A DNA stretch of 64,000 nt from Rhodospirillaceae bacterium (GCA_029243545.1 JAQWRV010000005.1:1-64000), one strand, 5' to 3'; shown: positions 10,065 to 18,683, counted from the first letter of the stretch. A program made the numbers and translations. The notes: a model not told the origin generated them from the letters alone.

Positions 10065-10151
10065 TGGTGCGGGTGAAGGGAATCGAACCCCCACTCCCCG
10101 AAGGGAACCAGATTTTGAGTCTGGCGCGTCTACCAGTTCCGCCACACCCGC
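10065..10151 (-). tRNA. tRNA-Leu (anticodon CAA)
   Basis: The minus strand folds as an 87-base tRNA with acceptor stem GCGGGTG/CACCCGC and an encoded CCA end. The anticodon loop around CTCAAAA reads CAA (decoding UUG). A long variable arm closed by TCCC/GGGA is present as in class II tRNAs, with a T loop GGTTCGATTCC. All features agree with tRNA-Leu. A good promoter lies just upstream. Confidence 0.95.
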
Positions 10152-10169
10152 ACATAGTAAGAAGCGCTC

Positions 10170-10198
10170 CTTATAACGGCGACGCCGGGTACCCGCAA
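10170..10198 (-). promoter_or_regulatory. promoter of tRNA-Leu
   Basis: On the minus strand TTGCGG (10193-10198) and TATAAG (10170-10175) are separated by 17 bases. The expected start site falls about ten bases before the tRNA 5' end, the usual arrangement of a housekeeping-sigma tRNA promoter. Confidence 0.6.
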
Positions 10199-10288
10199 GC
10201 GAGCTTCTTGCACCACCTGAGATGGGCTCAGCCGGACATTGCTGCGTTCCATGGGACCTGCTACACCGCGCGTAATGGAGCTTTACCG

Positions 10289-10870
10289 ATGATTCAAAGA
10301 TTATATGACTGGGTCCTCGCATTGGCCACAAGGCCAAATGCACTTTGGCTCCTCGCCATTATCGCCTTCATTGAGGGTTCCATATTTCCAATCCCGCCCG
10401 ACGTGATGATTTTGCCAATGATCTTGGCGGCTCCTACCCAAGCCTGGCGGATCGCTGGCGTTGCAACTGCGGCAAGTGTCCTCGGCGGATTTGCCGGCTA
10501 TGCCATCGGCATGTTTCTGTTTGACCTCGCAGGCCAGCCCTTACTCGATTTTTATGGATACGCAGAAAATTTTGAAGAATTTCAGTCCCTTTATTCAGAG
10601 TGGGGGGCATGGATCGTATTTGGCACCGGACTTACACCGTTCCCATTTAAAGTCATCACCATTGCCAGTGGCGCACTCGCTTTTGATCCACTTGTATTTG
10701 GCGTCGCAGCGATCCTTGCGCGTGGTATTCGCTTCTATTTAGAAGCCGCGTTCCTTTGGAGGTTTGGCCCGCTAATTCGCGAACTTGTCGAAAAACGGCT
10801 AGGGTTGTTCGCAACGCTCGGCTTCGTAGTGTTTATCGGCGGCTTTGTTGCGATTAAATGGATGGACTAG
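10289..10870 (+). CDS. DedA/YqaA-like membrane protein
   Basis: A 193-residue inner-membrane protein of the DedA/SNARE-associated (VTT) superfamily, closest in style to YqaA. FIEGSIFPIPPDVMILPMIL near residue 25 has the conserved Glu and Pro-Pro of the re-entrant loop. TGLTPFPFKVITIASGAL in the second half is the matching loop. I chose ATG 10289 because GGAG lies 8 bases upstream and the protein then begins MIQRLYDWVLAL; upstream in-frame codons would run into the tRNA. DedA proteins are linked to lipid scrambling and envelope homeostasis. dsbB starts 9 bp downstream, so they are likely co-transcribed. Confidence 0.85.
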   Translation: MIQRLYDWVLALATRPNALWLLAIIAFIEGSIFPIPPDVMILPMILAAPTQAWRIAGVATAASVLGGFAGYAIGMFLFDLAGQPLLDFYGYAENFEEFQSLYSEWGAWIVFGTGLTPFPFKVITIASGALAFDPLVFGVAAILARGIRFYLEAAFLWRFGPLIRELVEKRLGLFATLGFVVFIGGFVAIKWMD

Positions 10871-10879
10871 ACTTGTCCC

Positions 10880-11380
10880 ATGTTCACGAAAACTAGAACC
10901 GATTTTATAGCCATTTTTGCGGCGTTCCTTTCCGCCTTTGCGGCGTTAGGAACGGCTTGGACGGCCCAATACGGGTTTGATCTATTCCCCTGCGAACTCT
11001 GCCTTTATCAACGCTTGCCATATATCGGCATCCTGGCTCTCTCCTCAGCATCTTTGACGCCTTTCGTAGATTCTGAACCACGCCGGTTGGCCATGGGAGT
11101 AATAGCTCTTCTCTTTTTAACCACAGCAGCAGTTGCCGGATATCACATCGGGGTAGAACAAGGCTGGTGGGACTCGTCCTGCGCCCCTACTGGCAACCAA
11201 AGTTTCTCTATTGATGATATTCAGTCTGCCTTGCAGAAGCCGGGAACGCCTGCATGCAACGACGTTCCCTTCACGCTGTTTGGTTTATCAATGGCGGTGT
11301 ATAACATGATTACCGGTATGGCATTATCAGGCCTAGCGTTCTGGGCTACGCGTAAAACATCTCTTTGGAACACGCCATGA
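10880..11380 (+). CDS. dsbB: disulfide bond formation protein B
   Basis: A 166-residue quinone-linked oxidase of the DsbB family with four membrane helices. The first Cys pair is in CELC (FPCELCLYQRLPYIG), the second in the long periplasmic loop (SSCAPTG and ACNDVPFTLFG). It should reoxidise a DsbA-like thiol oxidase and pass electrons to ubiquinone. It overlaps the next gene, coq7, by ATGA. Coupling of a ubiquinone-using enzyme to a ubiquinone biosynthesis gene is plausible but may simply be synteny. Confidence 0.9.
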   Translation: MFTKTRTDFIAIFAAFLSAFAALGTAWTAQYGFDLFPCELCLYQRLPYIGILALSSASLTPFVDSEPRRLAMGVIALLFLTTAAVAGYHIGVEQGWWDSSCAPTGNQSFSIDDIQSALQKPGTPACNDVPFTLFGLSMAVYNMITGMALSGLAFWATRKTSLWNTP

Positions 11381-11946
11381 CGTCTGCGCGCCGCCCCAAA
11401 CACACATCAGACCACCCTCTCCCGGGAGATCCGGACCGAGAAGAAATCGTAGCACGAATGATCCGGGTTGATCAGGCGGGAGAATATGGCGCAAAGAGAA
11501 TCTACGAAGGCCAACTTGCGATCCTCGGAGGCTCCGATGACGAACCCGTCTTGCGCGAGATGCTCAACCAAGAACTTGAGCATCTCGAGCGGTTCAATCA
11601 ATTGCTTACCGAGCGGCAAGTTAGGCCGACGATCTTGCAGCCCCTGTGGCACGCGGCCGGATTCGCCTTAGGTGTTGGCACCGCATTACTAGGCCGTGAA
11701 ACCGCCATGGCGTGCACCGTCGCTGTAGAGGAGGTCATCGAAGAACATTACACCGAGCAAGCTGAGCAACTGGGTGATGACGAAAAAGAGTTGCTATCCG
11801 TTATCGAGGATTTTCGTGACGATGAGCGACACCATCGAGAAATTGGGCTCAAAGAAGGCGCCGAACAGGCCCCAGCATTTCCAGTTCTTAAAGGAGCTGT
11901 TAAAGCCGGGTCTAAGCTAGCAATTTGGTTGTCAACGCGTATTTGA
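11377..11946 (+). CDS. coq7: demethoxyubiquinone hydroxylase (Coq7)
   Basis: A 189-residue di-iron hydroxylase that acts late in ubiquinone synthesis. Ligand motifs are in place: Glu in RVDQAGEYGA, the first ExxH in NQELEHLERF, Glu in VEEVIEEHY, and the last ExxH in RDDERHHREIG. I take ATG 11377, which overlaps the dsbB stop as ATGA; an ATG four codons earlier lies inside dsbB. Membrane-peripheral, with the helical repeat usual for the family. The gene ends convergently with the HNH gene. Confidence 0.93.
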   Translation: MTSARRPKHTSDHPLPGDPDREEIVARMIRVDQAGEYGAKRIYEGQLAILGGSDDEPVLREMLNQELEHLERFNQLLTERQVRPTILQPLWHAAGFALGVGTALLGRETAMACTVAVEEVIEEHYTEQAEQLGDDEKELLSVIEDFRDDERHHREIGLKEGAEQAPAFPVLKGAVKAGSKLAIWLSTRI

Positions 11947-11991
11947 CTGCGTATTTGCCAGCGTCGGCTTAAATGGCAACGCTGGCCATTC

Positions 11992-12555
11992 TCACCACGG
12001 ATCGAGTTCGGAGTCCCAATACAAAAAGTCGCGCCAGCTTTCATGAAGGTAGTTAGGCGGAAAAGCACGGCCAGCATCTTGTAGCTGAGGCGCAGATGGT
12101 CTTCTGGGCAAACGCTGCAATGCCATTCCCGCCTGTTTGGGCGTTCTATTGCTTTTCCTCAGATTACAGCTTGAGCAGGCAGCCGTGACATTGTCCCATG
12201 TCGTGCGCCCGCCTCTCGAGCGGGGTACAACATGGTCAAAGGTTAGATCATTGGCAGATTGATTGACGTTGCAATATTGACAGGTAAACGTATCCCGCAA
12301 GAACACGTTGAAACGCGTAAAGGCCGGCGACCGGTCCATGGGTGCAAACTTTTTTAGTGAAATGACGCTCGGCAGTTTAATTTCAAAACTTGGAGAGTGT
12401 ACGACGGTATCATACTCCGACACGACGTTCACCCGCCCTAGGAAGACAGCTTTGATCGTGTCCTGCCACGCCCAAAGGGACAGCGGAAAGTAGCTGAGCG
12501 GTCTAAAATCCGCGTTCAGCACCAAAGCAGGACTATTCCCTAAACCACTCGTCAC
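11992..12555 (-). CDS. HNH endonuclease family protein
   Basis: A protein of about 187 residues with a zinc-finger HNH domain: CQYC, then DHVVPRSRGGRTTWDNV, then CSSCNLRKSNRTP. The conserved N-terminal block PALVLNADFRPLSYFPLS is typical of a widespread alphaproteobacterial HNH family of about 185 residues. I chose GTG 12555 because AAGGGA precedes it by 8 bases and the length then fits; the open frame continues to a GTG at 12666 without a better start. Its role is unknown; it is not next to phage or restriction genes. Divergent from gluQ. Confidence 0.8.
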   Translation of the reverse strand: MTSGLGNSPALVLNADFRPLSYFPLSLWAWQDTIKAVFLGRVNVVSEYDTVVHSPSFEIKLPSVISLKKFAPMDRSPAFTRFNVFLRDTFTCQYCNVNQSANDLTFDHVVPRSRGGRTTWDNVTAACSSCNLRKSNRTPKQAGMALQRLPRRPSAPQLQDAGRAFPPNYLHESWRDFLYWDSELDPW

Positions 12556-12672
12556 GCTCGCAATCCCTTCATAGGACGCCACCAACGATTTGAAATCGTA
12601 GCCTTTTTCCGCGCCGAACGCAAAATGTGGTATGGTTGTGAATCTCCATTGAGAACCCAATATCACAGCATC

Positions 12673-13539
12673 ATGCCTACCTCATCCCAATGCGATCCGG
12701 TTACCCGGTTTGCCCCCTCACCATCAGGATACCTTCATCTCGGTCATGCTTACGCGGCATTGACCGCAGCGAACAAAGCTCGATTAGGTGGGGGCGAATT
12801 TCTATTACGCTTAGAGGATATAGACCGTGAGCGTTGCCGCTCGGAATTTGAAGACATGATCCTGACTGACTTGCAGTGGCTAGGACTCACTTGGAAGGAA
12901 CCCATCTTACGCCAGTCGGAGCGTCACGACGCTTATCAGGCGGCACTCTCCCTATTATTCAAGAAAGACCTGCTATACCAATGCTTCTGTACACGCCAAG
13001 ACATCCGACGAGAGATAGAAAGTTCAGGTGCGGCGCCCCATGGCCCAGACGGGCCATTGTATCCTGGCACGTGCCGATCATTGTCGGACTCCATCCGCAA
13101 TCAGCGCATCAGCGATGGTGAGGGCTACGCGCTTCGGCTGGACATGAGAAATGCTACATCTCAAGCTGGCCGTCTCGAATGGAATGATATTGAAGCTGGC
13201 CGAAACATTGCTAACCCGGATCAATTCGGGGATGTCGTTCTGGCTCGAAAGGACAGCCCGACGAGCTATCACCTATCCGTCGTCGTCGATGATCATTTTC
13301 AAGGCGTGACCCTTGTCACACGCGGTGAAGATCTATTTCCCGCAACACATGTTCATCGTTTGCTACAGGCATTACTGACATTGAACACGCCAGACTATTT
13401 ACATCACAAATTGATCCTGGGGCCTGACGGTAAGAAATTCTCAAAGCGTGACCAATCCGTAACTCTCCACACACTTCGCCACCAAGGCAAAATGCCCGAT
13501 GATATTTATGCTGAGCTCGGCCTTAGTCCGGCAAGGTGA
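12673..13539 (+). CDS. gluQ: glutamyl-Q tRNA(Asp) synthetase
   Basis: A 288-residue, truncated glutamyl-tRNA synthetase paralogue that attaches glutamate to the queuosine of tRNA-Asp. It shows RFAPSPSGYLHLGHAYAAL with the HIGH-like HLGH, the zinc-site Cys in QCFCTRQD and YPGTCR, and a KMSKS-like KKFSKRD near residue 255. The anticodon-binding half of true GltX is absent, as expected. ATG 12673 gives the family N-terminus; an earlier in-frame codon at 12625 lies in the divergent promoter region. Its end overlaps convergent xerD by 17 bp. Confidence 0.92.
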   Translation: MPTSSQCDPVTRFAPSPSGYLHLGHAYAALTAANKARLGGGEFLLRLEDIDRERCRSEFEDMILTDLQWLGLTWKEPILRQSERHDAYQAALSLLFKKDLLYQCFCTRQDIRREIESSGAAPHGPDGPLYPGTCRSLSDSIRNQRISDGEGYALRLDMRNATSQAGRLEWNDIEAGRNIANPDQFGDVVLARKDSPTSYHLSVVVDDHFQGVTLVTRGEDLFPATHVHRLLQALLTLNTPDYLHHKLILGPDGKKFSKRDQSVTLHTLRHQGKMPDDIYAELGLSPAR

Positions 13540-14440
13540 GATGTGACAAAGGATGACTGGTTTCAACGAGCCGCTTGAGCCTCTCATCAAGAACGTGTGT
13601 ATAAATCTGAGTGCTCGAAATATCCGCGTGCCCCAGCATCTGTTGCAAACTGCGCAAGTCCGCACCGTGCGCCAATAGATGCGATGCAAAAGAATGCCGC
13701 AGAACGTGCGGAGATACGCGTGACGGCGTGATATCAGCCTGCACAGCAAGGTCTTTCAGCGCACGCGCAACGATATCCCGGCCGAGGTGCCCGCTTTTTG
13801 ACCGGGACGGAAAAAGCCATTGGGACGTTCTTTTTCCTCCTGCAATAAATCTTTCTCGCACCTCTAAATAGGCCGCGACCGCTGCACGTGCCGGCTCACC
13901 GATCGGAACCATACGCTCCTTATTGCCTTTTCCTCGTACAATAAGTATCGGTCTATCCTGAATAGCGGCGGCGGAGGGCAATGCAACAAGTTCAGACACT
14001 CTCAGCCCTGTTGCATATAGAAGTTCAATGACAGCAGTGAGACGCACTGCGCCCGGCGCATCGTCTACTCGCGATGCAGCGAGAAGGCGGTCAACTTCAT
14101 CTTCACTGAGAAAATTCGGCAAACGAAACCCTTGGCGTGGGCTATCGAGAATAGTCGTGGGGTCATCTGACCGCACACCCTCTGCGAATAAAAATCTAAA
14201 GAACTGACGTAAACAAGAAAGATGCCGTGCCATTGTGCGCGGCGCCAGACCTAACGCCGCCAACTGGTCAATGTATTTGCGGAGATGCAATGACTGAGCA
14301 TCTGACGCGTCGCCCGCAAGCAATGATTGGAGTTTTTCCAGGTCACGCCGGTAAGCATCAATGGTATGTGGCGAAGCGCCGCGTTCAGCCGCCATCATAT
14401 CTAGAAATGTTTCAATATGGCGGCTGCCTTGGCGTGTCAC
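13523..14440 (-). CDS. xerD: tyrosine recombinase XerD-like
   Basis: A 305-residue site-specific recombinase. The N-terminal SAM-like DNA-binding domain is at about 1-95. The catalytic domain shows Arg in TGLRVSELVALP, Lys in VRGKGNKERMVPIG, HVLRHSFASHLLAHGADLR (His-x-x-Arg), GHADISSTQIYTH (second His and the nucleophile Tyr). Length and motifs fit chromosomal XerD, which resolves chromosome dimers at dif. The 3' end overlaps convergent gluQ by 17 bp. XerC cannot be excluded, but the gene neighbourhood next to the aroK region is that of xerD in related bacteria. Confidence 0.88.
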   Translation of the reverse strand: MTRQGSRHIETFLDMMAAERGASPHTIDAYRRDLEKLQSLLAGDASDAQSLHLRKYIDQLAALGLAPRTMARHLSCLRQFFRFLFAEGVRSDDPTTILDSPRQGFRLPNFLSEDEVDRLLAASRVDDAPGAVRLTAVIELLYATGLRVSELVALPSAAAIQDRPILIVRGKGNKERMVPIGEPARAAVAAYLEVRERFIAGGKRTSQWLFPSRSKSGHLGRDIVARALKDLAVQADITPSRVSPHVLRHSFASHLLAHGADLRSLQQMLGHADISSTQIYTHVLDERLKRLVETSHPLSHLTLPD

Positions 14441-14474
14441 TGAATAAGGCTCCGCGTAGTTGTCTCTTTTATGA

Positions 14475-16589
14475 CTATAGACCTTGGATAATGGCAGCTT
14501 CGACCGCTAACCTCCTTGCCTCATTCTCTAGCCCCACTTGGACCAATGCAGAGATGACATGAGAAAGTACGATTGGAGAAATGGACGACAGCCCGTCTTC
14601 ACCTAATGCGACGAGAGCGATTAAAACCGTTTCACCTAGGCGCCCATTGTGAGAGGCGTCGATCAATCCGTTCCATATTTGAGGGCTGGGGATTTCCGTT
14701 GAACGGCGGCTCTGATTGCCCATAAGGTCAAACCAGTCGTCGTTTGTAACCGCCTCACCTAACGATCCTAACGTACTCAAAACGAGCGTTTTATCCCCAG
14801 AAATCCGGCCCGAAGGACGGCTTTCTTCCCATCGTTTTAAGCGCAGCGGCGTGAACCGGTTCCTAAACGTGGGTTGGAATTGCCGTTCAATCGGCCACAT
14901 CGCAGCTGCGACGTCTGCAGCCTCAATACTTGTACGGGCGTAAAGTTGAGTAAGCGCAAGCCAGTCCCGGCTAGCCTCGAGTTCACCTGCCGCTAAGAGC
15001 GCGCGAGCCGCATTGCCCGCAAACCAATCCAAATCCCCCGCTGGAGCCATTTCTTTTAGAAGCGAGGAAAAAATTCGTCCCATTGTAGCCACATCAGGAC
15101 CACGGCGTCCCCGGTCAGCACGGGCAAAGTCTATTGCACGCGAGATGACTTCTGCACGTGCCGTCGGAATACTTTGAGCCTCTGCTAGCTTAAACAATCG
15201 TGCGCGTGCCAATACGGTATCAACAGGGAAATCGTTGAGATCAAGATCGTCTACGGCTGTATTTGTGGCCAGCGTTTTCCCTAAAGCTTGATCGTTCTGT
15301 CGCTGCGCTAGACTTTCCGTAACACTGTCACCGGCAACGATATCTTCAGCAAACATCTCAGCTCTATAAAGGTTCCGAAGGACTTCCGGGTCCAACGCTC
15401 CCAAACTCACAGCACGCTCGGCTGCGCGCAAACGATCTTCAAGTGCACGGCGCAATCGTTCTTCAACAATGACTTCATCATCATCGTCTCCGGCGATAAA
15501 CAGTGGCTCTGCTTCTGCGAGGACACGGAGTAAGGTCGGGTCACCATCGCTTACTAGTTGAGAAGGCAGCGGCCGGCCGGCACCTCGCAGCATCGCCAAC
15601 TGGAGCGGAGATAGGCGGCGAAGACCGTTAGGCGTAATAGGCCGGTTTCCGGACATGATTTCAGCCGCCCAGAAGAAGGCCTGATCGTCCGTGCCTAGTT
15701 CGCGCAAGAGATCAATGGTTAAAAACGCACCGGATACGTTGCCGTCACTGAGCTGGCAAAATGCAAACACTTTTTGCCAGTACGGCGCGTTTGATAAAGA
15801 TAACCGCTCCCCCGCTTCTGCGCAGGCAACGTCCACCCCCCCTTCGACCAACGCTAGATCCGTCCTTACTTGGAGAATGGACTCTGTTGCAGCGGGTGCG
15901 GGCACCAGTTCGATCAATGCCCGCACATTGCGCCAGTCTCCCATTAAGGCTAATTGCGCAACCCGGCGTTCTAGGATTCCAAGATCTGCAATAGTTTCCA
16001 GATCAATGGCGCCCATGTTTTCTACCAAACCGGCATCGGCATCGGCATCGGCATCGGCATTGTGAATAAACCCCGTTGAACTCGGCACAAGCGCCGACAT
16101 ATCAACAAACACGTCTTCGACTCGGGCAGGTTCTGGAGGACGGGCAACACTCAACAGAAGTTGCCGCATCAAAGACCGGGAAGCTTCAGAGCTTACACGC
16201 GCTGGCAGCTTGGGCAGAAGAACATCAACCAATTCTTTTGGTGTGCCACTCCACATATCCACAGAGAGACCGCCGGTCAGAGCATCTGTTAGTCCAAGGG
16301 AATCTGAACTCACTTCATCCAGTTCACGGACCGCAATCGACCCTTCCGGAACAATGTCTGAAGACCGTACGCCTCGAGGATTATTCAGATCGCCAGATTG
16401 AGGAACGAGGGGAACGGGAGGTGTGAGCAACGTGGCTGGGGTCGATGGCGCCACGCCGAGGGCTGTTTGGTTAGGTTTCTCCTGCGCGTCAGCTGAAACA
16501 ACAAGTCCCGCTGACAGCAGTAAAGGCGTAACAATCCAAAAAAACCGGCGGGCAAGCATACGAGATGCCAATTTAGCGAAACCGGTCAT
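14475..16589 (-). CDS. large exported protein of unknown function
   Basis: A 704-residue protein with an N-terminal signal peptide (FFWIVTPLLLSAGLVVSADA, cleavage before QEKP). The rest is helical, rich in Ala, Leu, Glu and Arg, without a domain I recognise; its repetitive helices might form a TPR- or Sel1-like solenoid. Near residue 180 an Asp-Ala dipeptide run is encoded by five perfect copies of a six-base unit. I chose ATG 16589 because the residues after it form a clean signal peptide. The start overlaps the end of a 45-residue membrane peptide gene by 17 bp, so translation is probably coupled. Divergent from aroK and 34 bp upstream of xerD. Confidence 0.65.
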   Translation of the reverse strand: MTGFAKLASRMLARRFFWIVTPLLLSAGLVVSADAQEKPNQTALGVAPSTPATLLTPPVPLVPQSGDLNNPRGVRSSDIVPEGSIAVRELDEVSSDSLGLTDALTGGLSVDMWSGTPKELVDVLLPKLPARVSSEASRSLMRQLLLSVARPPEPARVEDVFVDMSALVPSSTGFIHNADADADADAGLVENMGAIDLETIADLGILERRVAQLALMGDWRNVRALIELVPAPAATESILQVRTDLALVEGGVDVACAEAGERLSLSNAPYWQKVFAFCQLSDGNVSGAFLTIDLLRELGTDDQAFFWAAEIMSGNRPITPNGLRRLSPLQLAMLRGAGRPLPSQLVSDGDPTLLRVLAEAEPLFIAGDDDDEVIVEERLRRALEDRLRAAERAVSLGALDPEVLRNLYRAEMFAEDIVAGDSVTESLAQRQNDQALGKTLATNTAVDDLDLNDFPVDTVLARARLFKLAEAQSIPTARAEVISRAIDFARADRGRRGPDVATMGRIFSSLLKEMAPAGDLDWFAGNAARALLAAGELEASRDWLALTQLYARTSIEAADVAAAMWPIERQFQPTFRNRFTPLRLKRWEESRPSGRISGDKTLVLSTLGSLGEAVTNDDWFDLMGNQSRRSTEIPSPQIWNGLIDASHNGRLGETVLIALVALGEDGLSSISPIVLSHVISALVQVGLENEARRLAVEAAIIQGL
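16031..16060. repeat. five perfect tandem copies of CGGCAT
   Basis: A 30-base microsatellite inside the large exported protein gene, read as alternating Asp and Ala. Because the unit is six bases, copy-number change keeps the frame and would alter only the length of the linker. Confidence 0.9.
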
Positions 16590-16710
16590 TCGAAATAACT
16601 TTCTCGCGTGTAGCAGTGGGCGCCGGCATATCCCATGTGGCAAGCGCAACAGCACCGCCTACAATAAGAATTAGAACCAAAAAGATTAAAATACGGGTTA
16701 TAAACTTCAT
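16573..16710 (-). CDS. 45-residue single-helix membrane peptide
   Basis: Begins at ATG 16710 (MKFITRILIFLVLILIV) and ends at TAA 16573. It has one strong transmembrane helix (about residues 4-24) followed by a short tail TWDMPAPTATREKVISNDRF. Similar short peptides with a helix, a Pro-Ala-Pro-Thr segment and a Lys-Val-Ile-x-x-Asp-Arg-Phe end occur upstream of exported proteins in related alphaproteobacteria as I recall, which argues for a real gene. It overlaps the start of the large exported protein gene by 17 bp in another frame. No clear Shine-Dalgarno. Function unknown; a small partner or chaperone of the exported protein is a guess. Confidence 0.6.
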   Translation of the reverse strand: MKFITRILIFLVLILIVGGAVALATWDMPAPTATREKVISNDRFR

Positions 16711-16840
16711 AGCTTTAAATGAACCGATACGGACTTGAACCCTTCCTCGTAAGCGCTAACAAGGTTGCCTGCAAATATGGCTAGACCGGGGCGATGCCGT
16801 GTCGTTGCGTAGGCACGGCTTCATTGCCGTTCCAGTGATG

Positions 16841-16870
16841 TTACTTACAGTACGTTACAGGTATGATAAT
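16841..16870 (+). promoter_or_regulatory. possible aroK promoter with phased TTACAG repeats
   Basis: TTACTT (16841-16846) and GATAAT (16865-16870) are separated by 18 bases. Two TTACAG copies start at 16845 and 16855, exactly one helical turn apart. This could be a promoter with an operator. The match to consensus is modest. Confidence 0.35.
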
Positions 16871-16983
16871 GTCTAGATATCGCTAGGTTACTATGAGTTT
16901 CTAGGTCCGCCGATTTGAAAGTCTTGGACCGTGACTCGCCCAGCAAATGTGCAACAACTAACAGCATACCAAACCTTACGTTC

Positions 16984-17562
16984 ATGACCTCTAGCGCAAC
17001 CCTTCCAGACCCAACACCGACAGTGGATCGCATGATTGTACTCGTTGGCCTCATGGGTGCAGGTAAGAGCTGTATCGGGCGACGAGTTGCTCAGCGGCTC
17101 AGCATTCCTTTTGTAGATGCCGATGCAGAAGTAGAAACGGCTGCAGGATGCTCGGTCGCTGATATTTTTGCTAAGTATGGAGAAGAAGCGTTCCGTGACG
17201 GTGAACGACGTGTCATTGCGCGTCTTCTTGATGGCCCGCCTGCGGTACTTGCGACGGGCGGCGGCGCCTTTATGGATGATGAAACCCGCAAACTTATCTT
17301 GGACGGTAGCATTTCAGTCTGGCTGCGGGCGGATCTGGATACTTTACTGGAAAGAACAGCGGGCCGATCGCATAGACCACTTCTGAATCTTGGCAACCCT
17401 AAAGAAACGTTGTCAAAACTCATCGACCAACGCTATCCCATTTACGCAGAAGCAAATTTAGTCGTCGACACAGGGAGTGACAGCGCTACTGTCACTTGTA
17501 ATCGAGTCATAGAAGCCCTAACGAACCCGCACAATTTACCAGCAGCAACAGCAGCTTCATGA
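16984..17562 (+). CDS. aroK: shikimate kinase
   Basis: A 192-residue kinase of the shikimate pathway (shikimate to shikimate 3-phosphate). It shows the Walker A loop GLMGAGKS, the shikimate-binding DADAEVE and FRDGERRVI, and ATGGGAFMDDETR. The lid region carries Arg in GRSHRPLL. ATG 16984 gives a short N-terminal extension of about 15 residues before the core; an earlier in-frame ATG at 16915 would add 23 unlikely residues. The stop overlaps the aroB start as ATGA, so they are translationally coupled. Confidence 0.95.
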   Translation: MTSSATLPDPTPTVDRMIVLVGLMGAGKSCIGRRVAQRLSIPFVDADAEVETAAGCSVADIFAKYGEEAFRDGERRVIARLLDGPPAVLATGGGAFMDDETRKLILDGSISVWLRADLDTLLERTAGRSHRPLLNLGNPKETLSKLIDQRYPIYAEANLVVDTGSDSATVTCNRVIEALTNPHNLPAATAAS

Positions 17563-18683
17563 CATCTGAACAAGAATTAGGGCGCACCCTGACCGTCTCA
17601 TTAGGTGAGCGTAGCTATGACATTTTTATTGGGCCCGGCCTGGTCGACCAAGCCGGCGCTATACTCACACCGATTATTAAGCAGAAGCGCACTTTCGTTT
17701 TGAGCGACGACAATGTCGCCCCTCTTTACCTCGAACGGCTTTTCAAGGCGCTGGGTGACAGTAAGATCGAAGCAGACTCATTGGTGCTTCCGGCGGGAGA
17801 ATCCACAAAGGATTTCACTCATCTAGAACGCGTCGTAAAAACACTCCTGTCGGCCAAAGTCGAGCGCGCGACAACACTGATCGCTCTCGGCGGTGGTGTT
17901 ATTGGAGATCTAACAGGATTTGCCGCTGCAATTGTTTTGCGCGGTATCGATTTTGTGCAAATTCCAACGACGCTGCTAGCGCAAGTTGACAGCTCTGTCG
18001 GCGGAAAAACAGGAATCAATACACCCCAAGGCAAAAACCTCGCTGGCAGTTTTCACCAGCCCATTGCGGTTCTTGCTGATATTGACGTGCTGAGGACGCT
18101 GTCTGATAGGGAACGTTTGGCTGGTTACGCAGAAGTCTGCAAATACGGTCTGATTGGGGACAAAGATTTTTGGCACTGGCTGGAAGAAAATGGCGAGAAG
18201 ACCATATCGGGAGATCCAGCTGCCACCGCTCATGCCGTTGAGACAAGCTGTGCGGCGAAAGCCAGCATTGTCGCGGAGGACGAACGGGAAAGCGGAAAGC
18301 GCGCCCTTCTCAATCTCGGCCATACCTTTGCTCATGCATTAGAAGCTGAGGCCGGCTACTCAGGCATTCTCCTTCATGGCGAAGCGGTTGCCATCGGCAT
18401 GGTCATGGCGTTCACGCTTTCGGCGAGACTGGGACTCTGCTCAGAGGATGATGCAAAGCGCGTCCGTTCGCATTTTGAAGCTGTGGGGTTGCCTGTTGCG
18501 CCGCCTCGTCAAATTGGAGCCATGAAGGCCGACACACTTTTGGCCCACATGGCACAAGACAAAAAAGTCCAAGATGGTGACCTAACTTTCGTCTTGGTGC
18601 GGGGAATTGGCGAAGCTTTTCTCACCCAAGATGTATCACGCGAAGACCTTGTATCAATTCTTGAGGCGGCCCTCGCCACTTAA
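17559..18683 (+). CDS. aroB: 3-dehydroquinate synthase
   Basis: A 374-residue NAD- and metal-dependent enzyme that converts DAHP to 3-dehydroquinate, the second step of the shikimate pathway. The core LIALGGGVIGDLTGFAA binds NAD. TTLLAQVDSSVGGKTGIN is the substrate-binding signature. The metal ligands should be Glu in GYAEVCKYGLI and His in LNLGHTFAHALE and LLHGEAVAIGM. Full length. Co-transcribed with aroK (ATGA overlap) and followed at 33 bp by a CorC-type transporter gene, an order frequent in alphaproteobacteria. Confidence 0.96.
   Translation: MTSEQELGRTLTVSLGERSYDIFIGPGLVDQAGAILTPIIKQKRTFVLSDDNVAPLYLERLFKALGDSKIEADSLVLPAGESTKDFTHLERVVKTLLSAKVERATTLIALGGGVIGDLTGFAAAIVLRGIDFVQIPTTLLAQVDSSVGGKTGINTPQGKNLAGSFHQPIAVLADIDVLRTLSDRERLAGYAEVCKYGLIGDKDFWHWLEENGEKTISGDPAATAHAVETSCAAKASIVAEDERESGKRALLNLGHTFAHALEAEAGYSGILLHGEAVAIGMVMAFTLSARLGLCSEDDAKRVRSHFEAVGLPVAPPRQIGAMKADTLLAHMAQDKKVQDGDLTFVLVRGIGEAFLTQDVSREDLVSILEAALAT

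Noticed and set aside
10064-10288. Long upstream extension of the DedA-like protein
   Set aside because: It would run across the tRNA-Leu gene and shows no similarity; ATG 10289 has a good ribosome binding site.
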